Of a DNA stretch of 20,230 bases, positions 1 to 9,087 are shown piece after piece. The notes under the pieces are model-generated. The model had not been told where the DNA came from, made no database searches, and saw only the letters and a program-made list of their open reading frames with translations. Position 1 is the first letter of the stretch. The number at the start of each line of letters is the position of its first letter. A program made the position numbers and the translations under genes. Source of the stretch: a virus; the IMG/VR virus record IMGVR_UViG_3300035184_000106, positions 1 through 20,230 of that record, one strand, 5' to 3'.

Positions 1-1
1 T

Positions 2-2683
2 ACGGACATTCAAGACCGTGAAAAAGCCAAAGCCAAAGCCTCTACTAAGGGAAAAGATTACCGGAAAAAAGCAGCAGCTTTGGCCGCAATGTATCCCGGA
101 ATTGATGGTGTGGAAGCCTATATATACCAAGGTTTAGTAGGGGGAATGACAGCTAACAATATTGCTACAGACCTTCAGTCAGGAATTAATGATAACAGGT
201 TACGGGTAAATCAACCTGATGGCACTCAGGTAAACCCCCTAGAGGCCCCAAAAGCCCCGGAGGCTGATGCGGATGTTACCTCCTCGGTAGAAACCCAAAC
301 AGATACTGTTTTAAGCTCTGCCCAACCGGAACCAAACACTAGCGATATTTTACTATCGGACGTTTCTGAGCAAAGTGCGGACCAAGGTTTGTCTTTTGAG
401 CCGTTTCAAGAGGCGGGTTTAGGAAGTGGATGGATGGATCGGGTACGTGCCCGTCAGCAGGAACAGAGAGATTCTCGGGTTAAAGCACGGGTAGATAAGT
501 GGAAAAACCTTACAGGACGCAATGATCCAACAACTGCTTCTGGCCTTACCAGCACCAAAACATCAAAATCAACTACTGTAGTTAACGAAGTTAACGCAGC
601 CAGAACAGAGGGGTCTGCACCAGTAGACACCGTAGTTAATGCTGTTGGGACTTTAATGATTATACCTAAGGACCCCAAGGATACATCTAAAACTTTAGGT
701 GAGCGAATTGATGTAACAAAGGTAGATGATTCCGAGAAGGTATTGGCTGCGTTAGCGGCATTAAATCTCGAAAAGCAAGATGATCCTGAAGTTATAGCTA
801 TGAGAACTGAGCTGGAGAAACTTCAGACACAGTTGCAGTTATTTCCTGACATAGGAATTATGAATGAAAACCAGCTTAACGAGTTCGTAAAAACAGCTAA
901 TGACGATCCAAAGTACAAAAACGTAGCACCATCTATTCTAAAGAACATGGTTACCCGTGCAAATGCATACATGGTGGATATAAAAAATACTTCCCTACCT
1001 GCACTTACGTTTGGTACTGCAGAAGAAGGTAGAGGTATTCAGGCTGATCTCGAAGGTAAGGGCGTTGAATTTTCCGATATCTACAGAAGCGCACTGTCCT
1101 CTAGGATTAAGGCTCTGGAAACAGTTGAAAGTGCTAAAGAAGAAGCAGACTTCGTATTCAACGAAGACTCTTTGAAAACTATTGCGTTTAATGCCCGTAA
1201 GGATATTTACGCTAACGAAACATTTGCAACACCGGAAGACAAAAAAGCTGCATGGGAACTGTGGCAGAAAACAGAGGGGACTGCCCTCTTATCAATATTT
1301 AATATGACAGACAAAGAGTCAGCACCTACCAGCTTTGCAGGACTATCTGTATCAGTCCTAATGCAACAAGATTCATGGAAGAATGCTACACCTGAAAAGC
1401 AGCAAGATATGATTGCGGCAGTCAAAGCAAACTTGGATGGGTCTAAATCAAGCACACTTACAAGATCTAACGTGAGTGCTAAACATGCCGCCGCAACCTT
1501 AGGTTTAACTTCTACTGATCCTAAAGTTAGGGCTGATGCAGACGCTTATCTGAAAACCATATACCCAGTGGAAATGACATCTATTATAGCATCTGAAGCT
1601 GGTGGTAACGATCAAACCTATGCGGTTACTACTGAAGTAGGGCTGGTTGTTTCAGCAACACAGGGTACAAATGAAAAAGGCGAAATAGTATATACCGATA
1701 TTTCCAGCGGTAAGGTAATACCTAATCCTATTTCAGTCCAGACAGAAGAACTAGACAAGAGTAAGGCAGCATCTGTTCGAGGAGCGTCTAACTTACTTTC
1801 CGACCAAACAAAGCTAATGGGAGCGGCTACAAACGTGGCTGTTATGGGCTACAAGCTAGAGGAACTAGCAAGGCAAAACCCATACGTTCTAACATCCGCA
1901 GGGAAAGTTAATTCTCTGTTTGTGTCTGGGCGTAACGAACTAACAGCAATGTTAGATATTATTGGAAATGCTGCAGGTGACGATACTGTTAATGACACTA
2001 CATTGGCAGGACAAATCACCAACTACCTAGATACTGCGGTATCTCAGGGTATAATGAACGCTGAGACAGCTTCTGTTTACCAGCAATTCATGGGTGCTTC
2101 CATCCAGTACATCTTTGCTGCGGGTAAAGCTCTGGGACAGACAGGCAATGGCTTCTCTAACCAAGACTACAAAAACATCCGCAACTCACTCCTAACCAGC
2201 AACAACATCGACACCTTTGCAAAAGGTCTTCAGAAGTTTGCTTCGGATCGTATGCTTGAAGCAAGTAGTGCGGCGGTGACACTCAGAGGTCAAACGCTTA
2301 TTACAGAAGCCGAAAGATATGGTGCAAAGTTTGGTAACGAACTCAATACTGCAGAAGAGTATTTTGCAAACCTACGCAAGACACTGACCAATATGCCCGA
2401 CATTCATGGTTGGGCGCAAGGTAAGGTTCCTATCGTTGTGAATACTGTGAATAATGCCCCTACTGTGGTGCCTGTGATAGAGGCCCCAGCAGCTGCCCCA
2501 GAACTTCCTGAGGGACTCAGTGTCTTTAAACAGCAAACAATACAGAGAACTGAGGATGCTATAGCTGATGGAAAGTTCACCTCAGAAGAAGTTATAACGA
2601 AGCTAACAGGAAGAGGATATCCCGAAGCCTACATTAGGCAAACCATGCCTTTCTTGTTTTCTGATGCACAGCCGGAGGAGTAG
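2..2683 (+). CDS. Large virion-associated protein, 5' end outside the window
   Basis: The reading frame is open from base 2 to the stop at 2681-2683, so the true start lies upstream; the first in-frame ATG is at 80 but coding-like Lys/Ala-rich sequence precedes it. At least 867 residues follow that ATG. The protein is hydrophilic, rich in Ala, Thr, Asn and Asp, and has no signal peptide. An acidic low-complexity region lies at about residues 50-110, and a Pro/Ala/Val-rich linker near 785-815 leads to a compact C-terminal segment ending near EAYIRQTMPFLF. I recognise no enzyme motif. It runs into the next giant gene with only 2 nt between them, and in T7-like phages such pairs of very large proteins at the end of the morphogenesis module are internal virion (ejection) proteins. 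That role is inferred from size and position. A tail-associated protein is the main alternative. Confidence 0.75.
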   Translation, partial: TDIQDREKAKAKASTKGKDYRKKAAALAAMYPGIDGVEAYIYQGLVGGMTANNIATDLQSGINDNRLRVNQPDGTQVNPLEAPKAPEADADVTSSVETQTDTVLSSAQPEPNTSDILLSDVSEQSADQGLSFEPFQEAGLGSGWMDRVRARQQEQRDSRVKARVDKWKNLTGRNDPTTASGLTSTKTSKSTTVVNEVNAARTEGSAPVDTVVNAVGTLMIIPKDPKDTSKTLGERIDVTKVDDSEKVLAALAALNLEKQDDPEVIAMRTELEKLQTQLQLFPDIGIMNENQLNEFVKTANDDPKYKNVAPSILKNMVTRANAYMVDIKNTSLPALTFGTAEEGRGIQADLEGKGVEFSDIYRSALSSRIKALETVESAKEEADFVFNEDSLKTIAFNARKDIYANETFATPEDKKAAWELWQKTEGTALLSIFNMTDKESAPTSFAGLSVSVLMQQDSWKNATPEKQQDMIAAVKANLDGSKSSTLTRSNVSAKHAAATLGLTSTDPKVRADADAYLKTIYPVEMTSIIASEAGGNDQTYAVTTEVGLVVSATQGTNEKGEIVYTDISSGKVIPNPISVQTEELDKSKAASVRGASNLLSDQTKLMGAATNVAVMGYKLEELARQNPYVLTSAGKVNSLFVSGRNELTAMLDIIGNAAGDDTVNDTTLAGQITNYLDTAVSQGIMNAETASVYQQFMGASIQYIFAAGKALGQTGNGFSNQDYKNIRNSLLTSNNIDTFAKGLQKFASDRMLEASSAAVTLRGQTLITEAERYGAKFGNELNTAEEYFANLRKTLTNMPDIHGWAQGKVPIVVNTVNNAPTVVPVIEAPAAAPELPEGLSVFKQQTIQRTEDAIADGKFTSEEVITKLTGRGYPEAYIRQTMPFLFSDAQPEE

Positions 2684-2685
2684 TC

Positions 2686-5600
2686 ATGTCTAATATAGAA
2701 ACCGTAGATTTTGACAGCTTGTTCGATATAAGTCAGGACGAAGACACCTCCGAAGAAGACTTCAACTCTATATTTGATACAAGTCAGGAGGAGCCTGACG
2801 AAAAGCCCCCGGTGTCTATAGCAGATTACTATGAACGACCCTCCATCCTAACTAGGCTAGGCGTTACAGGCATTGATACTGAAAACCCAGTATACAAGAG
2901 CCTTATGACTGACCCGGGGTTTGCGAGGTTAAGTCCAAAGGAAAAGCGGGATCGGTTCATTGAGTCGGTAGATGCTACTAACGAAACCCTTTACGAACAA
3001 ACTGGAACAGAAGTTGAGGGTGGGGGTAGTATAATCCGTGCCCTTGGCGGTGAGTCCATGCGCACACAGGTATCTAAGGATGCCGAGGGTAACAAACAGA
3101 CCTTTGTAGTGCCTAATCCTAACGCAGTGAACTCTAAGGTAATAAACAGTATTGCTGGGGGCGCAGCACAGGCCATTAAAGGCCTTGGGCGTGTAGGCGA
3201 GGGTGTCACTGATAAAATTGGTGAACTTACAGGCGGTTTTATTGGGACTGACCCGGAAACAGACTATGTAAAAGAAAACTTCCCCACTGTACCGCCGACA
3301 AACCAGTACGATGCGCTGGGCCAAGAAGTAGTATCTATGCTTATTGGTTCTGTAGGCGGCGTAGGTTTAGCTAGTAAGCTGGAGAAAGCATACAACCTAT
3401 CTCCTAAGATGGCCCGGTATGTAGCAAAAACATGGTCAAAGATGGGCAAGAAGAAGCCAGAAGAGATGATCGATGCTGCCCGTGTGTTTGCTAAAACATT
3501 CATACTAGGTACAGGTGCCAACCTCGGCACTACAGCTACAACACCGCAAGAAGCCAAGCCATTATTTGGTGATAATATTGCCCAAGCTCTAGGCTACGAT
3601 GCGGAAGAAAATCGTAATATTGCTAACTTTGCAGATAATGTAGCTTTCTCAGGCGGTCTTATGACTCTGGGTAAAATTGCGGGTTTAGCGGCCATACCTG
3701 TTAAAGCAATATTTAAGGGTACATCTGGCTTAACTAGGTCTGGAATTGATCGTGACGTTGGTGCCTTAGTATTTAAAGATATCGACCCCAACGTAGCTGG
3801 CGCACCTGCAGAGATATTTGCGGAACGTGCGGCTATTTTGGGCGAGGTAATACGAAACAATTCAAAAGCATTCTTTCCTCTACTGGGTAAAACTGAGATT
3901 CCACGTACTTCTGTAGATGCAGTACGTCAGGGTGCTAGGGAATATGTAGACCGGGCCTATGCTTGGCAGAAGTCGCTAATGAGTCCTGATGACTATGAAC
4001 AGTTTGCGGATGAACTAGCAAACTCCATGTCTTTAAAGATGATTGATCTGCACCGAAGCAGACTTCAAAGCTCTGCAGTAAGAACCGCAGATGCTGAAGT
4101 TGTTGAAGGCTTTGGTAATGCAATGACTGACACTGCAGAGGAGCTGGGTGGAGCAGGTGCAGTAGAAGAAGCCGCATCATCTCTAGGTGGCCCTATTGCT
4201 ATGGAAGCAACTGACAAGGCCTTTAAAGTAACTAATGCACAGGCAACAGCAGATGCGGTTAGTGCTTCTTTAGATCAGTTTAAGAATAACAATGATGTGC
4301 TGGGTATCTTTATGGATGCCGCACGAAACAACCAGCTGGGTTCAAATGCTGCAGAACGCCGTGCTATTAATAGCATGAGCGGGGAACAGCTATACGATTC
4401 ATGGAAACAATCATTCACCACCTACCGTGATGCTTGGAAAAACCTACCCAAAGACGTAGAGCTTCCAGTAGACCAGTTTCACGAGCTAACCACATCCTTT
4501 ATACCTGCAAACGAATGGCCTAACTTCATTAAGTCCATCACTCAGACGGGTACGGTATCAGATCCTATTAACCGTATAATTGAAAAGATGACCCCTAGAG
4601 TGGCGGAAGCCCCTAATGGTGATCTTGTGTACGAAAGCGTAGAGGAGATGCTGTCACGTCTGGATATGCAGGGCGTGTCTATGGAGGAGGTATTTACCGA
4701 CCTTCGTGGCATGCTATCAAATCGTGCAGAGGCACTATTCAACAATCCTTTAACACGAGAACAGGGAGGTCAGCTTCGGAGTTTTGTTCAGGGCATAGAC
4801 CGGATTGCTGATAACGTAGGCGACCCAGCATTTACTGACGCTCTTGATCTGTATCGCAAGCACGATGGGACTTTCCGTACCACAGAGCCACTACGGGCCT
4901 TTGAGGACCAAGCTAAAGTAGCTCTTAGAAAAGAAGGCCAAAGCCAAACAGTGACGGGATTAACCCCCGGCATGGCCGATGCCTACGCCGCAGGTAAAGT
5001 TGCTCTAACCTCGTCTATGGAAAACATAGATGATTACCAGAAAGCATTCATAGCCGCACTTCAATCAGGCACAGATAAGAATGTGACCTCAGAGATGGCA
5101 CAGGCTTACATTGGCATGGCTATGAACTTCATGGCTCGAAACCTAGAAGCAGGTAAACCCCCCAATGCACGAGATATGATTAATGCATTAGGACCTCAGT
5201 TGGATGTTTTAGAAAATTTGGCACCTGATGTGGTTGAGAGGTTTAGAACAGTAGTTGGAAATCTAAATAACCTAGAGGCAGGATTAACAGACGCTAATAC
5301 TGTAGTGGCGCAACTCGACAAGGAATACTCTAATTTTCTTGCGTCCGCTAAAACAGATGCCGCCGCCAAGTTTGTAGACGATCTTATACCGGGTAAAACA
5401 CCTCAGGTTACACAAGAACCTCAAGCTGCATTCAATGAAATATTCAGCAAGGTTATAGGTCAAGGCAATACTATTGATGAGTTGATGAAGAGGGCAGCCC
5501 AATCCACTAATGGAGATTTGGTTACTTCAGGCATTCAGTCCGCCTACCTTCAATTTATCCGGGATAAGGTCTTCTTATCTAGAAAAATATCTCTTGAAAA

Positions 5601-6159
5601 AGGTAACGCTACTGGCTCCGTTAACGATGTATCGGGACGCCAAATTCAGGATCTTCTAAGAAACCCGGCCAATCCTTTCCGAAACAGTCTGGATATCATA
5701 TTTAAGAATAATCCAGACCGTAAGACGCAGTTCTTACATATGTTAGAACTTCAGGACATTTCGACAGGCTCCCGGTCTATTAAGGGTGAGGCATTTGGCT
5801 CTAACACAGCGTATGACACTCAGCTTACTAAACTTACAGACAGGATGATTACTCTACGTTACGGCGTACTGAATACAAAAGCTACAATCGCTAGAAATCT
5901 AAGCAAAGCGGTGTTGAAGCCTTATGTAGATGACATCCAATCAGTTGCACAGGAAACTATGGATATTCTGGTGGCACGTCCTGAGGAATTTGACCGCATG
6001 CTACAGCTAATAGCCAAGGGAAAAAACAAGCAAGCCATGAACCTATTTGGTAGAATGGCCAGCTTTGTATCAGACCAGACACCCCTTGCATTACGGGGAA
6101 CTTACCTTGGCGCTGAGAGCGTAGATGAACAAACAGATAAAGTTCTGGCACCACAATAG
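2686..6159 (+). CDS. Giant internal virion / ejection-like protein (1157 aa)
   Basis: The start is fixed by GGAGGAG 5 nt upstream of the ATG, located inside the last codons of the preceding gene, so the two are translationally linked. The N-terminus carries a duplicated acidic motif of the form FDSLFDISQ-E / FNSIFDTSQ-E (about residues 9-36). Several Gly/Ala-rich, moderately hydrophobic stretches follow at about 155-170, 205-230, 268-285 and 318-345, and long helical, charged sequence makes up the rest. That mix of membrane-active segments in a huge soluble protein fits T7 gp16-type ejection proteins that line the channel through the envelope. I see no lytic transglycosylase signature, which T7 gp16 has, so peptidoglycan digestion is not supported. 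It is the last + strand gene before convergence with the replication module. The assignment rests on size, composition and context, with no recognised domain. Confidence 0.75.
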   Translation: MSNIETVDFDSLFDISQDEDTSEEDFNSIFDTSQEEPDEKPPVSIADYYERPSILTRLGVTGIDTENPVYKSLMTDPGFARLSPKEKRDRFIESVDATNETLYEQTGTEVEGGGSIIRALGGESMRTQVSKDAEGNKQTFVVPNPNAVNSKVINSIAGGAAQAIKGLGRVGEGVTDKIGELTGGFIGTDPETDYVKENFPTVPPTNQYDALGQEVVSMLIGSVGGVGLASKLEKAYNLSPKMARYVAKTWSKMGKKKPEEMIDAARVFAKTFILGTGANLGTTATTPQEAKPLFGDNIAQALGYDAEENRNIANFADNVAFSGGLMTLGKIAGLAAIPVKAIFKGTSGLTRSGIDRDVGALVFKDIDPNVAGAPAEIFAERAAILGEVIRNNSKAFFPLLGKTEIPRTSVDAVRQGAREYVDRAYAWQKSLMSPDDYEQFADELANSMSLKMIDLHRSRLQSSAVRTADAEVVEGFGNAMTDTAEELGGAGAVEEAASSLGGPIAMEATDKAFKVTNAQATADAVSASLDQFKNNNDVLGIFMDAARNNQLGSNAAERRAINSMSGEQLYDSWKQSFTTYRDAWKNLPKDVELPVDQFHELTTSFIPANEWPNFIKSITQTGTVSDPINRIIEKMTPRVAEAPNGDLVYESVEEMLSRLDMQGVSMEEVFTDLRGMLSNRAEALFNNPLTREQGGQLRSFVQGIDRIADNVGDPAFTDALDLYRKHDGTFRTTEPLRAFEDQAKVALRKEGQSQTVTGLTPGMADAYAAGKVALTSSMENIDDYQKAFIAALQSGTDKNVTSEMAQAYIGMAMNFMARNLEAGKPPNARDMINALGPQLDVLENLAPDVVERFRTVVGNLNNLEAGLTDANTVVAQLDKEYSNFLASAKTDAAAKFVDDLIPGKTPQVTQEPQAAFNEIFSKVIGQGNTIDELMKRAAQSTNGDLVTSGIQSAYLQFIRDKVFLSRKISLEKGNATGSVNDVSGRQIQDLLRNPANPFRNSLDIIFKNNPDRKTQFLHMLELQDISTGSRSIKGEAFGSNTAYDTQLTKLTDRMITLRYGVLNTKATIARNLSKAVLKPYVDDIQSVAQETMDILVARPEEFDRMLQLIAKGKNKQAMNLFGRMASFVSDQTPLALRGTYLGAESVDEQTDKVLAPQ

Positions 6160-6190
6160 AAAAACCCCCGGACCTAAATCCGAGGGCTTC
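6160..6190 (-). terminator. Intrinsic terminator closing the leftward replication operon
   Basis: Read on the - strand, CCCTCGGA (6186-6179) pairs with TCCGGGGG (6172-6165), 8 bp including one G-T wobble and a 6-nt loop, followed directly by five T residues (6164-6160). On the + strand the same stem has a C/A mismatch and no T run, so it should act mainly on leftward transcripts. It starts 1 nt after the stop codon of the giant + strand gene and 45 nt beyond the end of the last - strand gene. Confidence 0.75.
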
Positions 6191-6234
6191 ACTAACTAAC
6201 TAGAGCAGTGACCAAACCGCTCCTCTATGTTGTA

Positions 6235-6480
6235 TTATTTATCAGGCTCGGGGTCAACAGACTCCGGGTCTTTTTTTGCTTCTGCCGCATTGTTTTTCTC
6301 AAACAAACCTAGCTCAAACACTGATCTATTTAACGTCCAATGCATGAACGGCAGGGATGAATTTGAGCTGGTCATAAATATCTGACCATTAGAATCCACG
6401 CCGGATACTACTACTGCTTGAAGGTCTGCCTCTATGGCGTCATTCAGTGCCTTCGTCACTTGGTTGGTTTCTTCAGCCAT
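6235..6480 (-). CDS. Small hypothetical phage protein (81 aa)
   Basis: Not recognised as a named family. The start ATG at 6480 has AGGAG 7 nt upstream, overlapping the stop of the preceding gene by proximity (stop at 6484-6482). The N-terminal half reads as an amphipathic helix (about 5-22) followed by beta-type segments around VVVSGVDSNGQIFM and the aromatic stretch MHWTLNRSVFELGLF. The last 20 residues are a charged Lys/Glu/Asp/Pro tail that is probably disordered. It is the last gene of the leftward operon, just ahead of the terminator. The globular core with a conserved-looking aromatic segment suggests a real folded protein, but nothing in the sequence indicates its job. Confidence 0.7.
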   Translation of the reverse strand: MAEETNQVTKALNDAIEADLQAVVVSGVDSNGQIFMTSSNSSLPFMHWTLNRSVFELGLFEKNNAAEAKKDPESVDPEPDK

Positions 6481-6481
6481 G

Positions 6482-6904
6482 TTATGCTCCTATCGTGAAG
6501 AATTTGGCCTGTGTCACAGGCACATCGAAAAACCGTTCACCAAACGCTATCTCACGGTTGGGAACTTCAACTCTGGGTGCTTCCTGCACAGCCTTACGGC
6601 CAACAACAGCCACTCGATGTAAGCCAGCGTTAAAGACCATAAATGTTGTGGGATCGCCAAGGAACTTAGCCTTGCGTACTGGTATGTGTAGGGTGTCATA
6701 CTGGAATTTTAAACCATGCCACGTCTGCTTAACCTCTACTTCACAGTTAAACTTACGCCCTTTACCTTCAACGATTAGATCTACCCCGTAGATGTCTTCA
6801 TTGTCGGTGCATTTGTATCCATTAGACTTCCAAAACGCCTTTGCTTTGGACCTTGCGGCCTCATCATACTTTGAATGAGTTTGTAGATTGAATTCCTTGT
6901 ACAT
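6482..6904 (-). CDS. PD-(D/E)XK nuclease-like small protein (140 aa)
   Basis: Asp42 (in YGVDLIV), then Glu57-x-Lys59 followed by Gln60 (CEVEVKQTW), matches the D...E-x-K core of the PD-(D/E)XK phosphodiesterase fold, with an N-terminal helix supplying the usual preceding element. T7-like phages encode an endonuclease I of this fold for Holliday junctions, but I see no specific similarity to it, so only the fold class is claimed. The reading frame is open up to 7015, but GGGAGGT at 6910-6916 sits 6 nt before the ATG at 6904 and 3 nt before the ATG at 6907. I chose 6904. The start lies inside the end of the preceding gene (41-nt overlap), consistent with coupled translation. The part after residue 105 has no recognised features. 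A cyclic-nucleotide or DNA-repair role is not supported. Confidence 0.65.
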   Translation of the reverse strand: MYKEFNLQTHSKYDEAARSKAKAFWKSNGYKCTDNEDIYGVDLIVEGKGRKFNCEVEVKQTWHGLKFQYDTLHIPVRKAKFLGDPTTFMVFNAGLHRVAVVGRKAVQEAPRVEVPNREIAFGERFFDVPVTQAKFFTIGA

Positions 6905-7043
6905 CATACACCTCCCGGTGTTTGGAGAAGGCTTCATCGAAGCCCCTCTGCCATTCTTTGTGTTTGATTGTGCCAAGAGCATAGGGTGAGGAGAAGGTGC
7001 CCTCTGTGAAGGCATCCTTTCCCCGGCTATGTGCTATGACCAT
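6864..7043 (-). CDS. Rmf/CrpP-like miniprotein (59 aa)
   Basis: The N-terminal 40 residues follow the ribosome modulation factor / CrpP pattern: a G-x-x-AF-x-EG helix, then a central S-PY pair (about residues 19-21), then W-x-x-GF-x-EA (about 31-38). In bacteria Rmf dimerises 70S ribosomes in stationary phase. Whether phage members bind ribosomes is not known to me, so the function is inferred from the motif only. The frame extends upstream to a TTG at 7067 that has GGAGGT only 3 nt before it. The ATG at 7043 gives a start matching the family's short N-terminus but has a weak ribosome site, so the start is uncertain. With the TTG start the gene overlaps the ribonucleotide reductase stop by 13 nt. 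It overlaps the next gene by 41 nt. Confidence 0.6.
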   Translation of the reverse strand: MVIAHSRGKDAFTEGTFSSPYALGTIKHKEWQRGFDEAFSKHREVYDVQGIQSTNSFKV

Positions 7044-7054
7044 TCCCGTCTTGC

Positions 7055-8740
7055 TCAAACCCCGCAACTACCTCCGGTTCCAGAGATGTCGCAGATATCG
7101 TGAGTTTCGATGTGTTCATCGAACTCTTCTCCGAGTTTTTCTACGGCTTCGTTATATGGTACGGAAGTGAGAGGCTGACCGCCACGACTGCCATCAGGAT
7201 AGCAAGTGAAACCACGGAGTCTTGGTGCGTACTTAGCCAACGTATTAGCGAAGGTTTCAACCGTATTCTCATTGTTCAACTTGCTCCCAAATGCAGGAAG
7301 GTTGATGGTCGAGGATATCGACATATCAACGTAGTCCTGTACGTCAGCTTGAAATGCCATGCGGCGTTCATAATCGGATGCTAAATCCAAGGCGCTCTCA
7401 ACATTATCCGGTTGTGCGCCATATCTGTCAATGAGTTCTTGTGCAGCACTATCTACAACATACTGGTACACCCAGCGTGTGTTTCCTTTTAGGTAACGGC
7501 GCTTATAAGCAACAGCAAATATAGGCTCAACGCCAGTCGAGGTGCCAGCCAATATGCCAATGCTTCCAGTGGGTGCAATGGCACGGTTGGCCACGGGTCT
7601 GGATATTGAGAACTCGTCTGCTGTTTCTTTCGATACTTTATCACTGACGCCTTTATAGACCTGTAGCCAAGAATGCAGCTCTGGAGTAACTTCATACTTA
7701 GATCCTCTCTGAATTAACCATTCATGCATACCCATCAAACCAAGACCTAAACGGCGGTTCTTCTCACGGGTTTCATATACCTTTGCGTAAGGCAGTTTGG
7801 CTTTCATGGTGCCGCAAATCAGGAACTTCGTACCCAATGCGACAAGGTCAGCCATCTCATCGATGTCCCGCACACGGCCCATGTTGATGGAACCTAGATT
7901 ACACACGTCAGAGTCATCTGCGCTGGTTACTTCGGTACAGGCGTTGCGTAGTGTGTCGTTCTCCTTGTCGAAGAAGTTAAACGAGAAGCCCGGCTCTGCG
8001 GATTGCATGGCCTGACGCACGTTCTTCATAAACACTTCGCCAACTTCACCTGTCTTGTAGTAGTTAAGCAGCCATTCCGTGTCGTAGTTAACGGAGATGT
8101 TTGTCATGTCTAATGGGGCAGGGAAGTTGAAGTCTTCTTGCTTGATATCCCACAGCGTCTTGCCAGTGCTGCCCACGGGCATGTTGGCCCAATCTTTAGC
8201 CTCTAGGAATTCATGAATATCACCATGCTTCCAATTCAAGGATGCGTAAATAGCACTACGGCGTGAGCCACCTTGCATTACACGGCGGCCAATTTCATTC
8301 AGCATGTTCATCTTAGGGATAGGACCGCTTGCCTGACCACCTGTCTTAGCAATAGGAGAACCGCTGGCACGATATACAGAGTAATCCACACCAATGCCGC
8401 CGCCTGTCATTAAGGCGCTCTCAGCCTTCCACGACAGGTTGGCCCAATCCTCACGAGTGTCTTCTTCTGCCTTGAGAAGGTAACAGTTGTTAAAGAACTT
8501 GTTAGGGCGTCCTGCATAATACAGGTAGCGTCCTCCGGGAATAAACTTCATCTCACGCACATACTGTGTGAGCTGGTCTAGTTCCTCTTGTGGAAGAAAG
8601 TCACCACAGACATCGTCAATCAATGTCTTGGCTAGTGCATCCCACGTTTCTGCACCTTCATGCTTATACTTGTGGTTGAAGATGTCTTCACTAAATTTGG
8701 ACCTGAATGCTGGATTAAGATTTGATTTAAAACTGCTCAT
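7055..8740 (-). CDS. nrdJ: Class II (adenosylcobalamin-dependent) ribonucleotide reductase
   Basis: Converts ribonucleotides to deoxyribonucleotides for phage DNA synthesis. Family motifs are in place: Cys86 (NNCYLL) and Cys280 (CNLGSIN) form the active-site redox pair; Asn266-x-Cys268-x-Glu270 (NACTE) carries the thiyl-radical cysteine and the catalytic Asn/Glu; a C-terminal pair Cys550...Cys559 (CDIS...SCGV) would shuttle electrons from thioredoxin or glutaredoxin. At 561 residues it is a compact single-chain enzyme. No radical-generating small subunit (NrdB) or class III activase is encoded nearby, which favours the B12-dependent class found in marine podoviruses. The start ATG at 8740 has AGGGA 6 nt upstream. 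It follows the MazG gene by 8 nt in the same operon, so nucleotide-pool genes are grouped. It would depend on host cobalamin. Confidence 0.93.
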   Translation of the reverse strand: MSSFKSNLNPAFRSKFSEDIFNHKYKHEGAETWDALAKTLIDDVCGDFLPQEELDQLTQYVREMKFIPGGRYLYYAGRPNKFFNNCYLLKAEEDTREDWANLSWKAESALMTGGGIGVDYSVYRASGSPIAKTGGQASGPIPKMNMLNEIGRRVMQGGSRRSAIYASLNWKHGDIHEFLEAKDWANMPVGSTGKTLWDIKQEDFNFPAPLDMTNISVNYDTEWLLNYYKTGEVGEVFMKNVRQAMQSAEPGFSFNFFDKENDTLRNACTEVTSADDSDVCNLGSINMGRVRDIDEMADLVALGTKFLICGTMKAKLPYAKVYETREKNRRLGLGLMGMHEWLIQRGSKYEVTPELHSWLQVYKGVSDKVSKETADEFSISRPVANRAIAPTGSIGILAGTSTGVEPIFAVAYKRRYLKGNTRWVYQYVVDSAAQELIDRYGAQPDNVESALDLASDYERRMAFQADVQDYVDMSISSTINLPAFGSKLNNENTVETFANTLAKYAPRLRGFTCYPDGSRGGQPLTSVPYNEAVEKLGEEFDEHIETHDICDISGTGGSCGV

Positions 8741-8748
8741 TATTTTCC

Positions 8749-9087
8749 CTATCGATTATCGCCTGAACCTTGGATGACGTTTCTCGCCATCCGACTGTTG
8801 AGTTTATCTAAATTTCGCTGGGCAATTTCTTCCATGCCAAAACCTAGATCGGTTGCGAGTGAAGCGATGTACCAAAGGCAATCACCAACCTCGTCTGCAA
8901 TTGCTTCACGATGTTCTGGAAGAAATTGACCGTTATTATCCCGAAGGACCTTCTTCACCTTACCTGCCACCTCACCTGATTCTGAAAATAGGCCGAGGGC
9001 TGGGTAAATGATTACGTCAGCATCACTATAGATTGCGGTCTTGGATGCCTGTGTTTGGTAGTCTTCAAATTGCATGGTTTTTCTCAT
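8749..9087 (-). CDS. mazG: MazG-like nucleotide pyrophosphohydrolase
   Basis: The all-alpha MazG metal-binding signature is visible: Glu36-x-x-Glu39 in YPALGLFSESGEVAGK, then Glu66-x-x-Asp69 in DEVGDCLWYIASLATDLG. Such enzymes hydrolyse NTPs or dNTPs to monophosphates and pyrophosphate. In phage they are proposed to adjust (p)ppGpp or the nucleotide pool, though substrate cannot be read from sequence. At 112 residues it is a single-domain form. Two starts are possible: ATG 9087, with AAGG directly abutting it, or ATG 9075 (fifth codon, MQFEDYQ), which has that AAGG about 11 nt upstream. I list the longer form. Either way the gene begins inside the end of the preceding DUF3310 gene, and it is followed after 8 nt by the ribonucleotide reductase, fitting a shared role in nucleotide supply. 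Confidence 0.9.
   Translation of the reverse strand: MRKTMQFEDYQTQASKTAIYSDADVIIYPALGLFSESGEVAGKVKKVLRDNNGQFLPEHREAIADEVGDCLWYIASLATDLGFGMEEIAQRNLDKLNSRMARNVIQGSGDNR

Noticed and set aside
6447-6791. 114-codon + strand frame opposite the nuclease-like gene
   Set aside because: Low-quality composition (Ser/Thr/Pro/Arg/Cys rich) and antisense to a gene with a good ribosome site and a nuclease motif.
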